A stretch of 32,819 nt of DNA from Shewanella algicola (GCF_014648035.1 NZ_BMQI01000053.1:1-32819); one strand, 5' to 3'; positions 16,047 to 25,099 are shown, numbered from the stretch's first letter. Made by a program: numbers and translations. The notes: generated from the letters alone by a model not told the origin.

Positions 16047-16466
16047 ATGAAGAATAAAGAGAAAATGCCGGTATCTGAAGGTCGATTTTGGGTAGCGCGG
16101 ATCAGTAAAACATCACTGAGGGCGATTCATATCATTGGTGTCGTGGGCAGTGGCGGCGGGATCATGTTTGATCTCGATTTATCATTATGGTTTAACTACT
16201 GGCTCGCTGCGATTTGCTCAGGGGTGTTACTGATGAGCTGGGAAATCATACGAGACTGGCGTTGGCTTATTCAATTAAAAGGGGTATTAACGTTATTAAA
16301 GATTGTACTGCTTGGCTTTTTTATTCAAATAAGTCAGTGTAAATCTGAATTAGTCATCTTTATTATTCTATTATCTGTTATTGTATCTCATGGCCCTGCG
16401 GGATTGCGCCATTACTCAATAGTGCATCGCAAGGTGATCCAGAGCCGCAAAGAAATTAAAGGTTAA
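16047..16466 (+). CDS. Small membrane protein of unknown function
   Basis: Not recognised. The protein is 139 aa with a basic N-terminus (residues 1-25) and about four hydrophobic segments (roughly 26-42, 50-66, 80-97, 102-116), then a basic tail (HRKVIQSRKEIKG). Charge distribution predicts both ends in the cytoplasm. The next gene, another small membrane protein, begins 15 bp downstream with its own good ribosome binding site. The two likely form one unit, perhaps a two-part membrane complex. rluA follows in the same direction. Confidence 0.65.
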   Translation: MKNKEKMPVSEGRFWVARISKTSLRAIHIIGVVGSGGGIMFDLDLSLWFNYWLAAICSGVLLMSWEIIRDWRWLIQLKGVLTLLKIVLLGFFIQISQCKSELVIFIILLSVIVSHGPAGLRHYSIVHRKVIQSRKEIKG

Positions 16467-16481
16467 CAAAAAGGACATGGG

Positions 16482-16772
16482 ATGTTCCCTTACCCAGAAC
16501 AATATCGCATCGCACTCCCTCCTCTCACGACGGGGTTTATGGTTATTTGGGCCATTTTAAGCCATACCATCTTCGCCGATGCGAGCCCGTTTGCTTTATA
16601 TCCATTATTTTTATTATTTATTGTCGTTATGGGGGCGCATTTGTATCTCATCATCATGTCAAAAGGGATGCAGCGCCTCGATCAATGCTTTTACGCGTTA
16701 GTGCATATTCCACTAGCATTTGTGGTGTGGACATTCACCATAATGCACGTAAACGGCCACGCCTTTTCTTAA
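16482..16772 (+). CDS. Small membrane protein of unknown function
   Basis: Not recognised. The protein is 96 aa with three hydrophobic segments (about 14-31, 37-58, 70-90). The middle part reads LFLLFIVVMGAHLYL and the last contains HIPLAFVVWTF followed by HVNGH. Several histidines lie near membrane borders, which might suggest metal or heme contact but is not diagnostic. AAAAAGGACATGGG before the ATG is a good start signal. It follows the preceding membrane-protein gene by 15 bp. Confidence 0.65.
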   Translation: MFPYPEQYRIALPPLTTGFMVIWAILSHTIFADASPFALYPLFLLFIVVMGAHLYLIIMSKGMQRLDQCFYALVHIPLAFVVWTFTIMHVNGHAFS

Positions 16773-16845
16773 TCATTGTGCAACACTTGCACATCTCGGT
16801 GTCCAGCGGTATCGTTGCCGCGAATTGACTGACGAGACCCTCATA

Positions 16846-17523
16846 ATGGCTGACTTTATTTATAATCCACCGACCACACCTTGGTTAGATATATTGCATC
16901 AAGATAAAGACATTATCGTGATCAATAAACCCTCGGGGTTACTGTCAGTGCCAGGTAGAGAAGCAATTTATCATGACAGTGTTTACTCGCGTGTTTTAGC
17001 TGAACACCCTAATGCTCAAATAGTCCATCGACTCGACATGGCAACATCAGGTGTCATTGTTGTGGCACTTCGCCGCAATGCTGAACGAGAGCTTAAAAGG
17101 CAATTTCGCGAGCGTGAAACCGCTAAAACCTATTATGCGCGAGTCGCTGGCCATGTAAGCAAACGAGTCACCCAAGTTGATTTACCACTAATTTGTGATT
17201 GGCCTAATCGACCAAAACAAAAAGTGGACCATAACGTTGGTAAACCCTCAACCACCCTGGTTGAAATTATCAGTTATGCCGCTAAATCAACATTGGTCAA
17301 ACTCACCCCCATTACTGGGCGTTCGCATCAATTGCGGGTACACATGATGGCCCTAGGCCACCCGATTTTGGGCGATGGTTTTTATGCCGACCCATTGGCA
17401 AAAAGTTTATCTCCACGTTTATTGCTCCATGCGGCTGCATTAACCATTAGCCATCCGTATACACAAGCGCAAATGCACTTCGAATCACCGGCAGAGTTTA
17501 TCGAACCGACTGCAATCCAATAA
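16846..17523 (+). CDS. rluA: Dual-specificity 23S rRNA/tRNA pseudouridine synthase RluA
   Basis: Makes pseudouridine at 23S rRNA U746 and tRNA U32 in the E. coli system. The ATG at 16846 is preferred over the upstream TTG because the resulting start (MADFIYNPP) aligns with E. coli RluA. It also places the catalytic aspartate at D64 in HRLDMATSG, the same position as in E. coli. Further family stretches are NKPSGLLSVPGR, DLPLICDWPNRPKQKV and PITGRSHQLRVHM. The length is 225 aa. It probably belongs to the same transcript as the two small membrane proteins 73 bp upstream. Confidence 0.95.
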   Translation: MADFIYNPPTTPWLDILHQDKDIIVINKPSGLLSVPGREAIYHDSVYSRVLAEHPNAQIVHRLDMATSGVIVVALRRNAERELKRQFRERETAKTYYARVAGHVSKRVTQVDLPLICDWPNRPKQKVDHNVGKPSTTLVEIISYAAKSTLVKLTPITGRSHQLRVHMMALGHPILGDGFYADPLAKSLSPRLLLHAAALTISHPYTQAQMHFESPAEFIEPTAIQ

Positions 17524-17644
17524 TTTGAATCGACAAAGATAAACTTTAGATAAACATTATTAATTTCACCCGTAATTTTTCTGGCTATTATGCAATGAAA
17601 GACGTAGATTTATGGCCAAATAGTGATTTATTAGGTTCAATACT

Positions 17645-18106
17645 GTGGATAGCTCATTTCAACGCGACGATTTAGACAATCAAATCCTGACGGCACTAAT
17701 GGAAGATGCTCGTACACCATTTGCAGAGCTGGCAAAACGCTTTAATGTAAGCGCGGGTACGATTCACGTCCGAGTTGAAAAAATGAAACAAGCTGGCATT
17801 ATTACCGGTGCGCAAATCACTGTTAACCCAAAAGCCCTGGGCTACGATGTATGTTGTTTTATTGGCATAAACCTCAAAAGTGCTGGTGATTACCCCGCGG
17901 CAATCGCCAAACTAAATGCCCTTGAAGAAGTGGTCGAAGCCTATTACACCACCGGAAATTACTCAGTGTTTGTAAAGGTAATGTGCCAGTCTATTGATGG
18001 CTTACAACATGTGCTGATTAATCGCATTCAATCGATTGATGAAATCCAATCCACAGAAACATTAATTAGCCTGCAAAACCCTATTGTTAGGGCTGTAAAG
18101 CCTTAA
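17645..18106 (+). CDS. asnC: Lrp/AsnC-family regulator AsnC
   Basis: Asparagine-responsive transcription factor that activates asnA in E. coli. The protein is 153 aa and very similar to E. coli AsnC across its length (ELAKRFNVS, GTIHVRVEKMKQAGIITGA, HVLINRIQSIDEIQSTETLI). The N-terminal helix-turn-helix covers about residues 22-50. The RAM ligand-binding domain follows from about 70. The start is GTG; no ATG upstream or nearby fits better, and AGG lies nine bases before it. No asnA is visible in this window. Confidence 0.93.
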   Translation: MDSSFQRDDLDNQILTALMEDARTPFAELAKRFNVSAGTIHVRVEKMKQAGIITGAQITVNPKALGYDVCCFIGINLKSAGDYPAAIAKLNALEEVVEAYYTTGNYSVFVKVMCQSIDGLQHVLINRIQSIDEIQSTETLISLQNPIVRAVKP

Positions 18107-18341
18107 CATGCAATAACCTCCCACCTTAATATGACACCCATCACAAACCCCGGTTAACATTTAATTACTTTTTTATTAACTTATGGTGTGACTTTTGTTA
18201 ATTAGTTGTGCTACAAATGCAGTGATGCATCATAGAATGCAACATAAAACTAATTACATTAAAAACACCATCACTTAATAATCATCGTCTTAGCACGATA
18301 TCCTCTCTAATTAAGTGATGTCTAATAACAAGGAAGACGTT

Positions 18342-21300
18342 GTGAAGACAAAACTAGCCATCGCCATCTCTGCCGCACTAATCTCTAGTGCAGCATTTGC
18401 AGAAACTGCAAGCAAATACAACACCACTGACCGAGTTAATAATGAATACGCAGGCATAAAAGCCACTAAATCTGAAAAGCAATCAACTATCTCTGCTTGG
18501 ATGATCAAACTAAATACCCAGTCAGTATCTCAACAATCACGTTTATCTAAAGTCTCTTCTGCACAAGCTGCTGCATCTGTTCAAGAGTCGCAAGCTCGAG
18601 TTTTAAGCTCAATTGAAAGTCTGGGCGCTGATATTGAAGTTGTTGGACAAACCTCAAAACTGGTTAACTCAATTTTAGTTAAAGCTGACAAAGTACAATT
18701 ATTATCACTATTAAAAAATTCTGACGTTGCAGATATTCTACCTATATACGACTACGATCTGCATGTAGCAGATAGTGCAGATTATATCGGTGCAACATCA
18801 GTAATCGAAGCGGGTACTGCATCAGGTCAAGGTCAAAAAGTTGCCGTTTTAGATACCGGTGTAGATTACACTCACGCTGCATTAGGTGGCTCAGGTGACA
18901 TTGCCGACTATGAAGCCGCGGTAGCAGCTAAAGCCGATATGCCAAACTGGCCGCAAGGTAAAGTTGCTGGTGGTTATGACTTTATTAACAATGACGCTAA
19001 CCCGATTGATGTTGATACCAACCATGGTACTCATGTAAGCCATTCAGTTGTGGGAATCGCACCAGATGTTGAATTGTATGTTTATTCTGTCTGTGATTCA
19101 GGTTGTCCAGGCCTAGCACAACTTTACGCTTTAGAAGCCGCCATGGATCCAAATGGTGATGGCGATATCTCTGACCGCGTTGACACAGTTAATATGTCAT
19201 TGGGTGGTGATTTCGGCGACTCTAAAGAAGGCGCTGTTCAAGAACTGATTGATGAAATGGTTGAACTAGGTGTAAACCTTGTGATTTCAGCAGGTAACGA
19301 TGGTGCGACACCATTTGTTGTTGGTGGACCAAGTACGTCTGCTAATGCATTATCTGTTGGCGCAATGACTCACCCAACCGTGACCGCAGGTAAAATCACA
19401 GCAACGGCTGATAGCGTTGAAATAGCGCCAATTAGCGCTGGATTTAATACCTCTAATGAATTTTCATTTAGCAACACAACTGCACCATTAGTACTCCCTA
19501 CAGATAACTTAAACGGTTGTGATCCATTTGCAGATGACGTCGACTTTACTGGTAAAACGGTAATCATTGACCGCGGTGGCTGTGGTTTTGTTGATAAAGT
19601 CTTTCACGCTCAAGAAAGTGGCGCATCATTTGTCATTGTTGCCAATAACGTAGAGGGTGACGGTGCATTCACTATGGGTGGTTCAAACTCAGACATCACC
19701 ATTCCATCTGTAATGATCTCTAAAGAAGAAGGCGATGCGATTAAAACTGCACTGGCTGAGGGCGATGTTGTATTCTCAATTACTTCAGTAGAAGTCACAA
19801 CAGCGGGTGCGATTGCAACCTTTACCTCACGTGGCCCATCAATTGCTGGAACGCTAAAACCAGAAATAACAGCTCCTGGTACGTCGATTATGACTGCTCA
19901 CCCAGGGCTCGGTGATGAGTTATCACCTATTAGCGGAACGTCATTCTCTAGCCCTATTACTGCTGGCGCAATGAGTATTGTTAAAGAAGCATTACCAAAT
20001 CGCAGTGCGCTTGAAATTAAAGCCACTATGATGAATGCGGCAAACTTAAATGTAACCGTTGAGCCTATCGCATTAAATGAAGATGCTGAGTTAGCACCGA
20101 TTAGTTACATTGGTGCAGGCTTGGTCGACATTGAGAAATCAATTAATCTTCCTGTAGCTGCATATGATAAAGATACCATGCAAGCAGCTTTAGCCTTTGG
20201 TCTTGTTTCATTAAGTGAAACAACATCAATGACTAAGACCATTTCTGTGAAAAACTTCTCAGCAGAAGCGAAAACTTACACATTAATGGCAGAGCAACGC
20301 TTCCAAAATGATATTGATTCAGAGGCTGTGACTTTTGAGATGCCAGAAAGCATCCAAATTCCTGCAGGTCAAACGAAAACCTTTGATGTAACTGTCACAA
20401 TTGATCCTACAAGCCTTCCTGAGTGGACCTTGGATTCATCATATGAGTTAGGCGGTACTGCTAGCGAAGCATCTGATGCGCTAACATTATCAGAATATGA
20501 TGGCGCAATTAAGTTCATGGATGGTGAAGAGCAAGCATTGCATGTTGTTTATCACATTCTACCAAAAGCGGCTGCGGCTGCATCGGTTTCAACTGAAGTC
20601 ACCGAAGACGGTATTGTCAGAACATTCACTAACGTAGGTGCAACTGCAATTACAGCTCCATTTAGCGCACCATTAACGGCAACTAGCCCTGTTGACATGT
20701 CTTTACGCCATGACTTACTTAATGCTTCAAGTGAATTAGCGGGTGACTCAGAATGTGATGAAGGAGTTGCAATTTGGAACACCTTCCAAATGCGTGATCC
20801 AATCACGCATGGTTTAGTGGCTAGTTACAACGTCGACTATGATATCGATAATGATGGTGTTTATGATTTCACAGCAAAAACCATCAACTTAGATTGGTTC
20901 AGCAACGATAGCGTAACATACCCACGAGCACTTTACGGTTTTGTTACGGATTATGGCACAGGTAGCGGAACCTTCTCTCCGGCTTACCATGTTACCGGTA
21001 ATGACTTCTTATCAATCAAAGCTTGTTTTGAAGATGTTGGGCTAGCAGCTACGGATTTAGGCGCATCTATTGGCGTACGTTTCCGTGTAGAAGAAGCCGA
21101 CTGGGCACCTGTATCTACAGGCACTGGAGATGAATCGGAAGCGACGTTATTACTTGACGGCACAGATGCCATAGCTGGTTTAGTTGACGCTGACGGCGAA
21201 GCCGTTACTGAACTTAAACCAGGTGAAAGCGCAATGCTTGTTAGCGAAGTCGGCAGCAACTCATTGGGTTACATGCTACTTTCTGATAATGGTTCTATGT

Positions 21301-21977
21301 CAGTTGTAGCAAACACAACTGATGAAGGTAACGAAGCCCCTACAGTAGAAGACCTAGTGCTTTATGTAGACAAAGGCGCAGCTGCAGGCACTGAACTTGG
21401 TCAAATTGTTGCAACAGACCCTGATATGCTAACAAGCCCAGTATCAGAGTTTATTGTTATCAGCGCTAACTCAAGCATGTTCATGATTGACGCTAAAGGT
21501 AAAGTCAGCTTAAGCGACACTGCTGTCATTGACCAAACTAGCGAAACCATGGAAGCACAAGTTGTTGCTATCGATACCATGGGTAACCGTTCTGAAATGG
21601 CAACAGTTTCTGTCATGATTAACAACACGACTCCAACTGTTGCGCCAACAGGCATGACAAGTACTGAAGGTTTTGTTGTTACAGCACGAGCGAACGGTAG
21701 CGATGCTGACGGCGATACACTAACGTACAACTGGGTACAAACAAGTGGTCCATCGGTTAACTTTACCAATGGTGGTGAAAAAATTAGCTTTACAGCACCA
21801 TCAGGTAGTAGCTCAATTAAATTCTCTGTAACAGCGTCTGATACGCGTGTAGAGAGTGAGCCAGGTACAGCAACGATTACTGTAACCGAAAAAGAAGAGA
21901 AATCTTCTGGTGGTTCTATGGGTTGGTTAACTGCGCTATTACTACCATTAGCTGCATTACGTCGTCGTAAGCACTAA
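18342..21977 (+). CDS. Secreted S8 subtilisin-like protease with PA domain and GlyGly-CTERM tail
   Basis: Secreted serine endopeptidase, 1211 aa from the GTG start. GTG is chosen because AAGGAAG lies just before it and it gives a clean signal peptide (KTKLAIAISAAL ending SSAAFA). The frame remains open to 18315. In GTG numbering, the order is an inhibitor-type propeptide to about 140, then catalytic D171 (VAVLDTGVD) and H228 (NHGTHV), oxyanion N319 (SAGNDG), an inserted PA domain at about 375-480 (IIDRGGCGFVDK), and S534 (GTSFSSP). Fn3-like and cadherin/PKD-like regions follow (DADGDTLTYNW). The end is SSGGSMGW, a hydrophobic stretch and RRRKH. That is a GlyGly-CTERM signal, which in family knowledge is processed by rhombosortase after type II secretion. 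Confidence 0.93.
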   Translation: MKTKLAIAISAALISSAAFAETASKYNTTDRVNNEYAGIKATKSEKQSTISAWMIKLNTQSVSQQSRLSKVSSAQAAASVQESQARVLSSIESLGADIEVVGQTSKLVNSILVKADKVQLLSLLKNSDVADILPIYDYDLHVADSADYIGATSVIEAGTASGQGQKVAVLDTGVDYTHAALGGSGDIADYEAAVAAKADMPNWPQGKVAGGYDFINNDANPIDVDTNHGTHVSHSVVGIAPDVELYVYSVCDSGCPGLAQLYALEAAMDPNGDGDISDRVDTVNMSLGGDFGDSKEGAVQELIDEMVELGVNLVISAGNDGATPFVVGGPSTSANALSVGAMTHPTVTAGKITATADSVEIAPISAGFNTSNEFSFSNTTAPLVLPTDNLNGCDPFADDVDFTGKTVIIDRGGCGFVDKVFHAQESGASFVIVANNVEGDGAFTMGGSNSDITIPSVMISKEEGDAIKTALAEGDVVFSITSVEVTTAGAIATFTSRGPSIAGTLKPEITAPGTSIMTAHPGLGDELSPISGTSFSSPITAGAMSIVKEALPNRSALEIKATMMNAANLNVTVEPIALNEDAELAPISYIGAGLVDIEKSINLPVAAYDKDTMQAALAFGLVSLSETTSMTKTISVKNFSAEAKTYTLMAEQRFQNDIDSEAVTFEMPESIQIPAGQTKTFDVTVTIDPTSLPEWTLDSSYELGGTASEASDALTLSEYDGAIKFMDGEEQALHVVYHILPKAAAAASVSTEVTEDGIVRTFTNVGATAITAPFSAPLTATSPVDMSLRHDLLNASSELAGDSECDEGVAIWNTFQMRDPITHGLVASYNVDYDIDNDGVYDFTAKTINLDWFSNDSVTYPRALYGFVTDYGTGSGTFSPAYHVTGNDFLSIKACFEDVGLAATDLGASIGVRFRVEEADWAPVSTGTGDESEATLLLDGTDAIAGLVDADGEAVTELKPGESAMLVSEVGSNSLGYMLLSDNGSMSVVANTTDEGNEAPTVEDLVLYVDKGAAAGTELGQIVATDPDMLTSPVSEFIVISANSSMFMIDAKGKVSLSDTAVIDQTSETMEAQVVAIDTMGNRSEMATVSVMINNTTPTVAPTGMTSTEGFVVTARANGSDADGDTLTYNWVQTSGPSVNFTNGGEKISFTAPSGSSSIKFSVTASDTRVESEPGTATITVTEKEEKSSGGSMGWLTALLLPLAALRRRKH

Positions 21978-22015
21978 TTCTGAGTAATTAATAATTTGGT
22001 AACCCCAAATTAATC

Positions 22016-22047
22016 AAAAAACCAGCTGCGTAAGTAGCTGGTTTTTT
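22016..22047 (+). terminator. Terminator after the S8 protease
   Basis: Stem AAAAACCAGCT / AGCTGGTTTTT with an 8-nt loop and a T-tract, 38 bp past the stop codon. Confidence 0.88.
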
Positions 22048-22403
22048 TATGCATCAAATTCGAAGAATCAATATTTTATCAACCCAAAAATCATCTGCAT
22101 AATTAGGGTTTGAAGATTAATCAACTTGAGGACGATTTCAAACTAAAAATCTACCTAAACATCTGTAATTTAGTAAATAAAAGTCATTGTGTACTTATAG
22201 TGATGACCACAAAACGATTTAAAATTCTAGGCATTGAGTATCAATGAGTTACTCTTTTTACCATCACGAAAAAAATGTATTAGAAGAACACAACAATCAC
22301 AACCAAACAGGCTCTAGTACAGATATTAATTAACACTGTAAAATGGATAATTAAGTAATAAAAGTTATAATATTTTTGAGGCTACTAACGAGATTTGTCA
22401 CTT
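22048..22403. other. AT-rich intergenic region before the AraC-family regulator
   Basis: 356 bp without a supportable gene. Base composition is more AT-rich than the core genes to the left. It presumably holds the promoter of the regulator gene. No repeat or clear operator was seen. Confidence 0.5.
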
Positions 22404-23378
22404 ATGAATAGCATGCCCCCAATATCATCTCACTCCTATACTGATGCACTTGAAAGCGTTCAGTATAAAAATGGTCAACCCCTTGTGATATTTGACTCTC
22501 AAACACCCTTTACCTTAACTAAATTTGAGTTGATGAATGAGTCTGGTCATGCAACTTATCCTCACCACCATGATTTCTACGAAATACTTTATATCACCGA
22601 GGGGGAAGGGGCACACATTATAGACTTTGAGTCTTATCCGATTAATCGCTCATCCTTCTATTTCCTCTCCAAGGGACAGGTTCATTTCTGGCAACTTACC
22701 AAACCACTAAAAGGGTATGCACTACTCATACCTGAAGAATTTTTGGCATTCCCGAGCTCAAATATTATTCGTGCTCATGACTTCGCTTTCTTCCACAACG
22801 TAGCCAATAAGCCCTGCCTTTCTGTCAATGGAGAAAACCAGATTAAACTAACAACTATGTTAGAAGGGATAGAGGAAGAACTTTATGATGAGGTTAACCC
22901 TAGCCTGTCAATCGTCCGATCTTATCTTCACATACTACTTATGAAGCTAGATCGATTGTACTGTGCTGAACATATGGGTAAACACTTAGAGCAAACATCA
23001 TCACTATTGAGACAATTTGAACAACTGGTATCGGAGCACTACATCAGTGAACATTCAGTCAAGGACTATGCTCAAAGAATTGGAGTGAGTCCCAATCACC
23101 TGATTGATACAATTAAAGCCGCTACCGGATATGCTCCGGGGCAAATCATCCGTAATAAAATCATTTTGGAAGCTAAACGACTACTGAGCCACAGTGATCT
23201 ATCGGCTGCAGAAGTCGGTTATCGTTTAAACTTTGAAGATGCATCTTACTTTGGCCGTTTTTTTAAACGCGAAACCGACATGAGCCCAACGGCTTTTCGT
23301 AAACAAATACGGGAGAAATTCAACATTTCTTCAGCATCACTCACTAGAACCGAAAAAAGTGCCAGAATAACCGAATAG
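22404..23378 (+). CDS. AraC-family transcriptional regulator with N-terminal cupin domain
   Basis: A 324-aa cytoplasmic regulator. The N-terminal half is a cupin-type sensor: ATYPHHHDFYEILYI contains the His cluster and Glu of the fold, and a second motif includes FYFLSKGQVHFW. The C-terminal ~95 residues are the double helix-turn-helix AraC/XylS DNA-binding domain (VKDYAQRIGVSPNHL, then AEVGYRLNFEDASYFGRFFKRE and MSPTAFRKQ). The ATG at 22404 is taken as the start; the frame is also open from a TTG at 22395, and the ribosome binding site is weak either way. It lies 93 bp upstream of the exported OsmC-like gene, which it may control. Confidence 0.85.
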   Translation: MNSMPPISSHSYTDALESVQYKNGQPLVIFDSQTPFTLTKFELMNESGHATYPHHHDFYEILYITEGEGAHIIDFESYPINRSSFYFLSKGQVHFWQLTKPLKGYALLIPEEFLAFPSSNIIRAHDFAFFHNVANKPCLSVNGENQIKLTTMLEGIEEELYDEVNPSLSIVRSYLHILLMKLDRLYCAEHMGKHLEQTSSLLRQFEQLVSEHYISEHSVKDYAQRIGVSPNHLIDTIKAATGYAPGQIIRNKIILEAKRLLSHSDLSAAEVGYRLNFEDASYFGRFFKRETDMSPTAFRKQIREKFNISSASLTRTEKSARITE

Positions 23379-23413
23379 AGTCACTTCACCGATCCCGCTA
23401 AACATCCGAATAT

Positions 23414-23466
23414 ATACCTCAGACGTTATCAATACTCGTTTCTAAAATTCGTTATATATGAGGTAT
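23414..23466 (+). promoter_or_regulatory. Inverted repeat that could hide the ribosome binding site of the OsmC-like gene
   Basis: ATACCTCA (23414-23421) is the exact complement of TGAGGTAT (23459-23466). The right arm contains the GAGG Shine-Dalgarno lying just before the ATG at 23472. Pairing in RNA would close a 37-nt loop and mask translation. The repeat could also be a DNA-level operator for the upstream AraC-family regulator. Confidence 0.4.
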
Positions 23467-23471
23467 CAACA

Positions 23472-24764
23472 ATGAAAACCCAATTAAGCACACTCGCAAC
23501 CTTAATCGCAATATTGACTTCTGGTTACGCAGTTTCTGCGCCAAACGACGAGGGTCAAACCGAAAAAATATATCAAGTCGAAACCAGACTAGATAATTAT
23601 ACGCGTCCGACAACCTTTACCCCAGTTAAAGCTGTGGCTGAAAATGCTGCTATTTCAGAAAACATCATTACTTCGACTCAAAATATCTTAAATCCTAAAG
23701 CGCCTTTTCTTAAAAAAGGCATGGTAAAGGTTGAAGATGAAAATGCGTTTAGTCCATGGCAACTTGTTAGCGACGAAGGTGGTGCTGATCATGACCAAAC
23801 GGCACCAAACCCACTCACTTACTATGCGGTTGGTTCGGCCTCAAGCTTGCTAACTCAACTTGAAAGAGCAATTCAGGTACTAGACCTCGATGTTGAAGAT
23901 GTAAAAGTAGAATCAAAAATATTCTTCAGATGGCAGGATACAATGACAAGCACTTGGTCTGGTCATACAGACAAAGTGATTTCAAACATTCTAATCACAA
24001 GCGATGAGTCTCCGGAAAAGATCAAAGAGCTAAAACAAATGGCACTGAACGCCTGGGCAGTGGGTGAAGGCTTAGCCAATAAAACCGTCATTGATTCTGA
24101 CATAATAGTCAATGCTGATGATTGGGCCGGCCTCAAACCTAGTCATGGTAAGGTTGAAACTCCGGTTTCTCTGGATAATGGCTTTCCGATTACAAATGTC
24201 ACTGCAGATCTCACATTTCAGACAATGGAAATAGAACAAGATCTTGCATTGGATATGCACCACCTTCCAAATCCGTTGGTGTTCCCTGAGATTGCAATTG
24301 CAGAATCAGCCCATGATACCGACAGGCCATATATGCATAGGGTTAGAGCAAAATCTTTAACTGAAAACTATGCAACATGGGATCTTTACTCCGACGACAG
24401 CCGTGGCTACGAAGGTAAAGATAAAGCACCTACATCACGGGACTACTTTACGATCGGTACTTCTTTCTGCCTAATGAGCCAACTTACAGCGAACAAAATG
24501 TACTTTCAGAAACAAGGAGTGAACATCGAGGACTTCCGAGTTGAGCACCAGTTTAACTTCCAGCAAGAAAACTTTATGACACCAGCAATGACCGGCACAC
24601 TTGATAACGTAATAACCAGGATCGTTGTACAAAGTGATTCTGTAGCTGAACAGGCCATAAAATATGCCAAGCAATCATTACGAACCTGCTTTGCCGGTGA
24701 AGGGATCCAAAACGCAACTGAAATGGAAACTGATATTTACTTAAATGGTAAACTATTAAAGTAA
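23472..24764 (+). CDS. Exported protein with two fused OsmC-like domains
   Basis: A 430-aa protein with a Sec signal peptide (residues 1-23, cleavage after VSA). Two similar halves follow (about 75-215 and 285-428). Each has the OsmC/Ohr pattern: an 'AP....Y...G' helix start, a long helix, a V-E/D-x-x-x-V strand, I-x-S-D-S, and a final helix with GEG. OsmC/Ohr enzymes use two cysteines to reduce organic peroxides. In the second half both are in place (C333 in TSFCLMS, C406 in RTCFAGEG). In the first half the aligned residues are S125 and W195. These are the only cysteines in the protein. OsmC proteins normally work as cytoplasmic homodimers, so this may be a periplasmic covalent pseudo-dimer. 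The OsmC assignment is by pattern, not search. Confidence 0.7.
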   Translation: MKTQLSTLATLIAILTSGYAVSAPNDEGQTEKIYQVETRLDNYTRPTTFTPVKAVAENAAISENIITSTQNILNPKAPFLKKGMVKVEDENAFSPWQLVSDEGGADHDQTAPNPLTYYAVGSASSLLTQLERAIQVLDLDVEDVKVESKIFFRWQDTMTSTWSGHTDKVISNILITSDESPEKIKELKQMALNAWAVGEGLANKTVIDSDIIVNADDWAGLKPSHGKVETPVSLDNGFPITNVTADLTFQTMEIEQDLALDMHHLPNPLVFPEIAIAESAHDTDRPYMHRVRAKSLTENYATWDLYSDDSRGYEGKDKAPTSRDYFTIGTSFCLMSQLTANKMYFQKQGVNIEDFRVEHQFNFQQENFMTPAMTGTLDNVITRIVVQSDSVAEQAIKYAKQSLRTCFAGEGIQNATEMETDIYLNGKLLK

Positions 24765-25007
24765 GCTTTTGGCTGTGTTCATACAAACGTTAGCATAAGC
24801 CAAATAAATATAAGAGGTTGGATCAAAAGATCAGGAGATTTGGCTCATCCCTCACCTCGAATAAGATAAACACAGGTTTTATATACATTGATCCATAGAT
24901 AAACCATGAAAGAGATTTTAGGCTGATTAGAGTGGGTCTATTGAAGAGATAAAAGCGCAGCTCACCCCAAAGGAATACGCTAAGCTTTTGATTAGCCTAG
25001 ATACAAT
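24765..25007. other. Intergenic region left of the tRNA-Leu attachment site
   Basis: No complete gene. A short open stretch at about 24931-25010 reads IEEIKAQLTPKEYAKLLISLD and looks coding in style, but it has no start or upstream continuation. It may be a decayed gene remnant. Confidence 0.35.
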
Positions 25008-25033
25008 AAAGCCCCGACATAAGTCGAGGCTTT
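25008..25033 (-). terminator. Terminator of the original tRNA-Leu gene
   Basis: On the minus strand AAAGCCTCGAC / GTCGGGGCTTT pairs fully (one U-G wobble) around a TTAT loop and runs into TTTATTG. On the plus strand the same position is a C-A mismatch. The hairpin therefore fits transcription from the tRNA side, 12 bp beyond its CCA. Confidence 0.75.
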
Positions 25034-25045
25034 ATTGTTTAAAGA

Positions 25046-25099
25046 TGGTACCGGTGGGCGGACTTGAACCGCCACGCTCGAAAGCAACGGATTTTGAAT
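25046..25099 (-). mobile_element. Attachment site: 3' fragment of tRNA-Leu(CAA)
   Basis: Read on the minus strand, this is a tRNA-Leu from the anticodon loop (TTCAAAA, anticodon CAA) onward. It has a leucine-type variable arm, the T-arm GGCGG-TTCAAGT-CCGCC, acceptor strand CACCGGT, discriminator A and encoded CCA. Upstream of the loop the match stops at once: the 5' acceptor, D-arm and most of the 5' anticodon stem are missing. Such a 3' remnant is what tRNA-targeting integration leaves at the end away from the rebuilt gene. The missing part lies on the right, so the element extends right. Confidence 0.88.
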
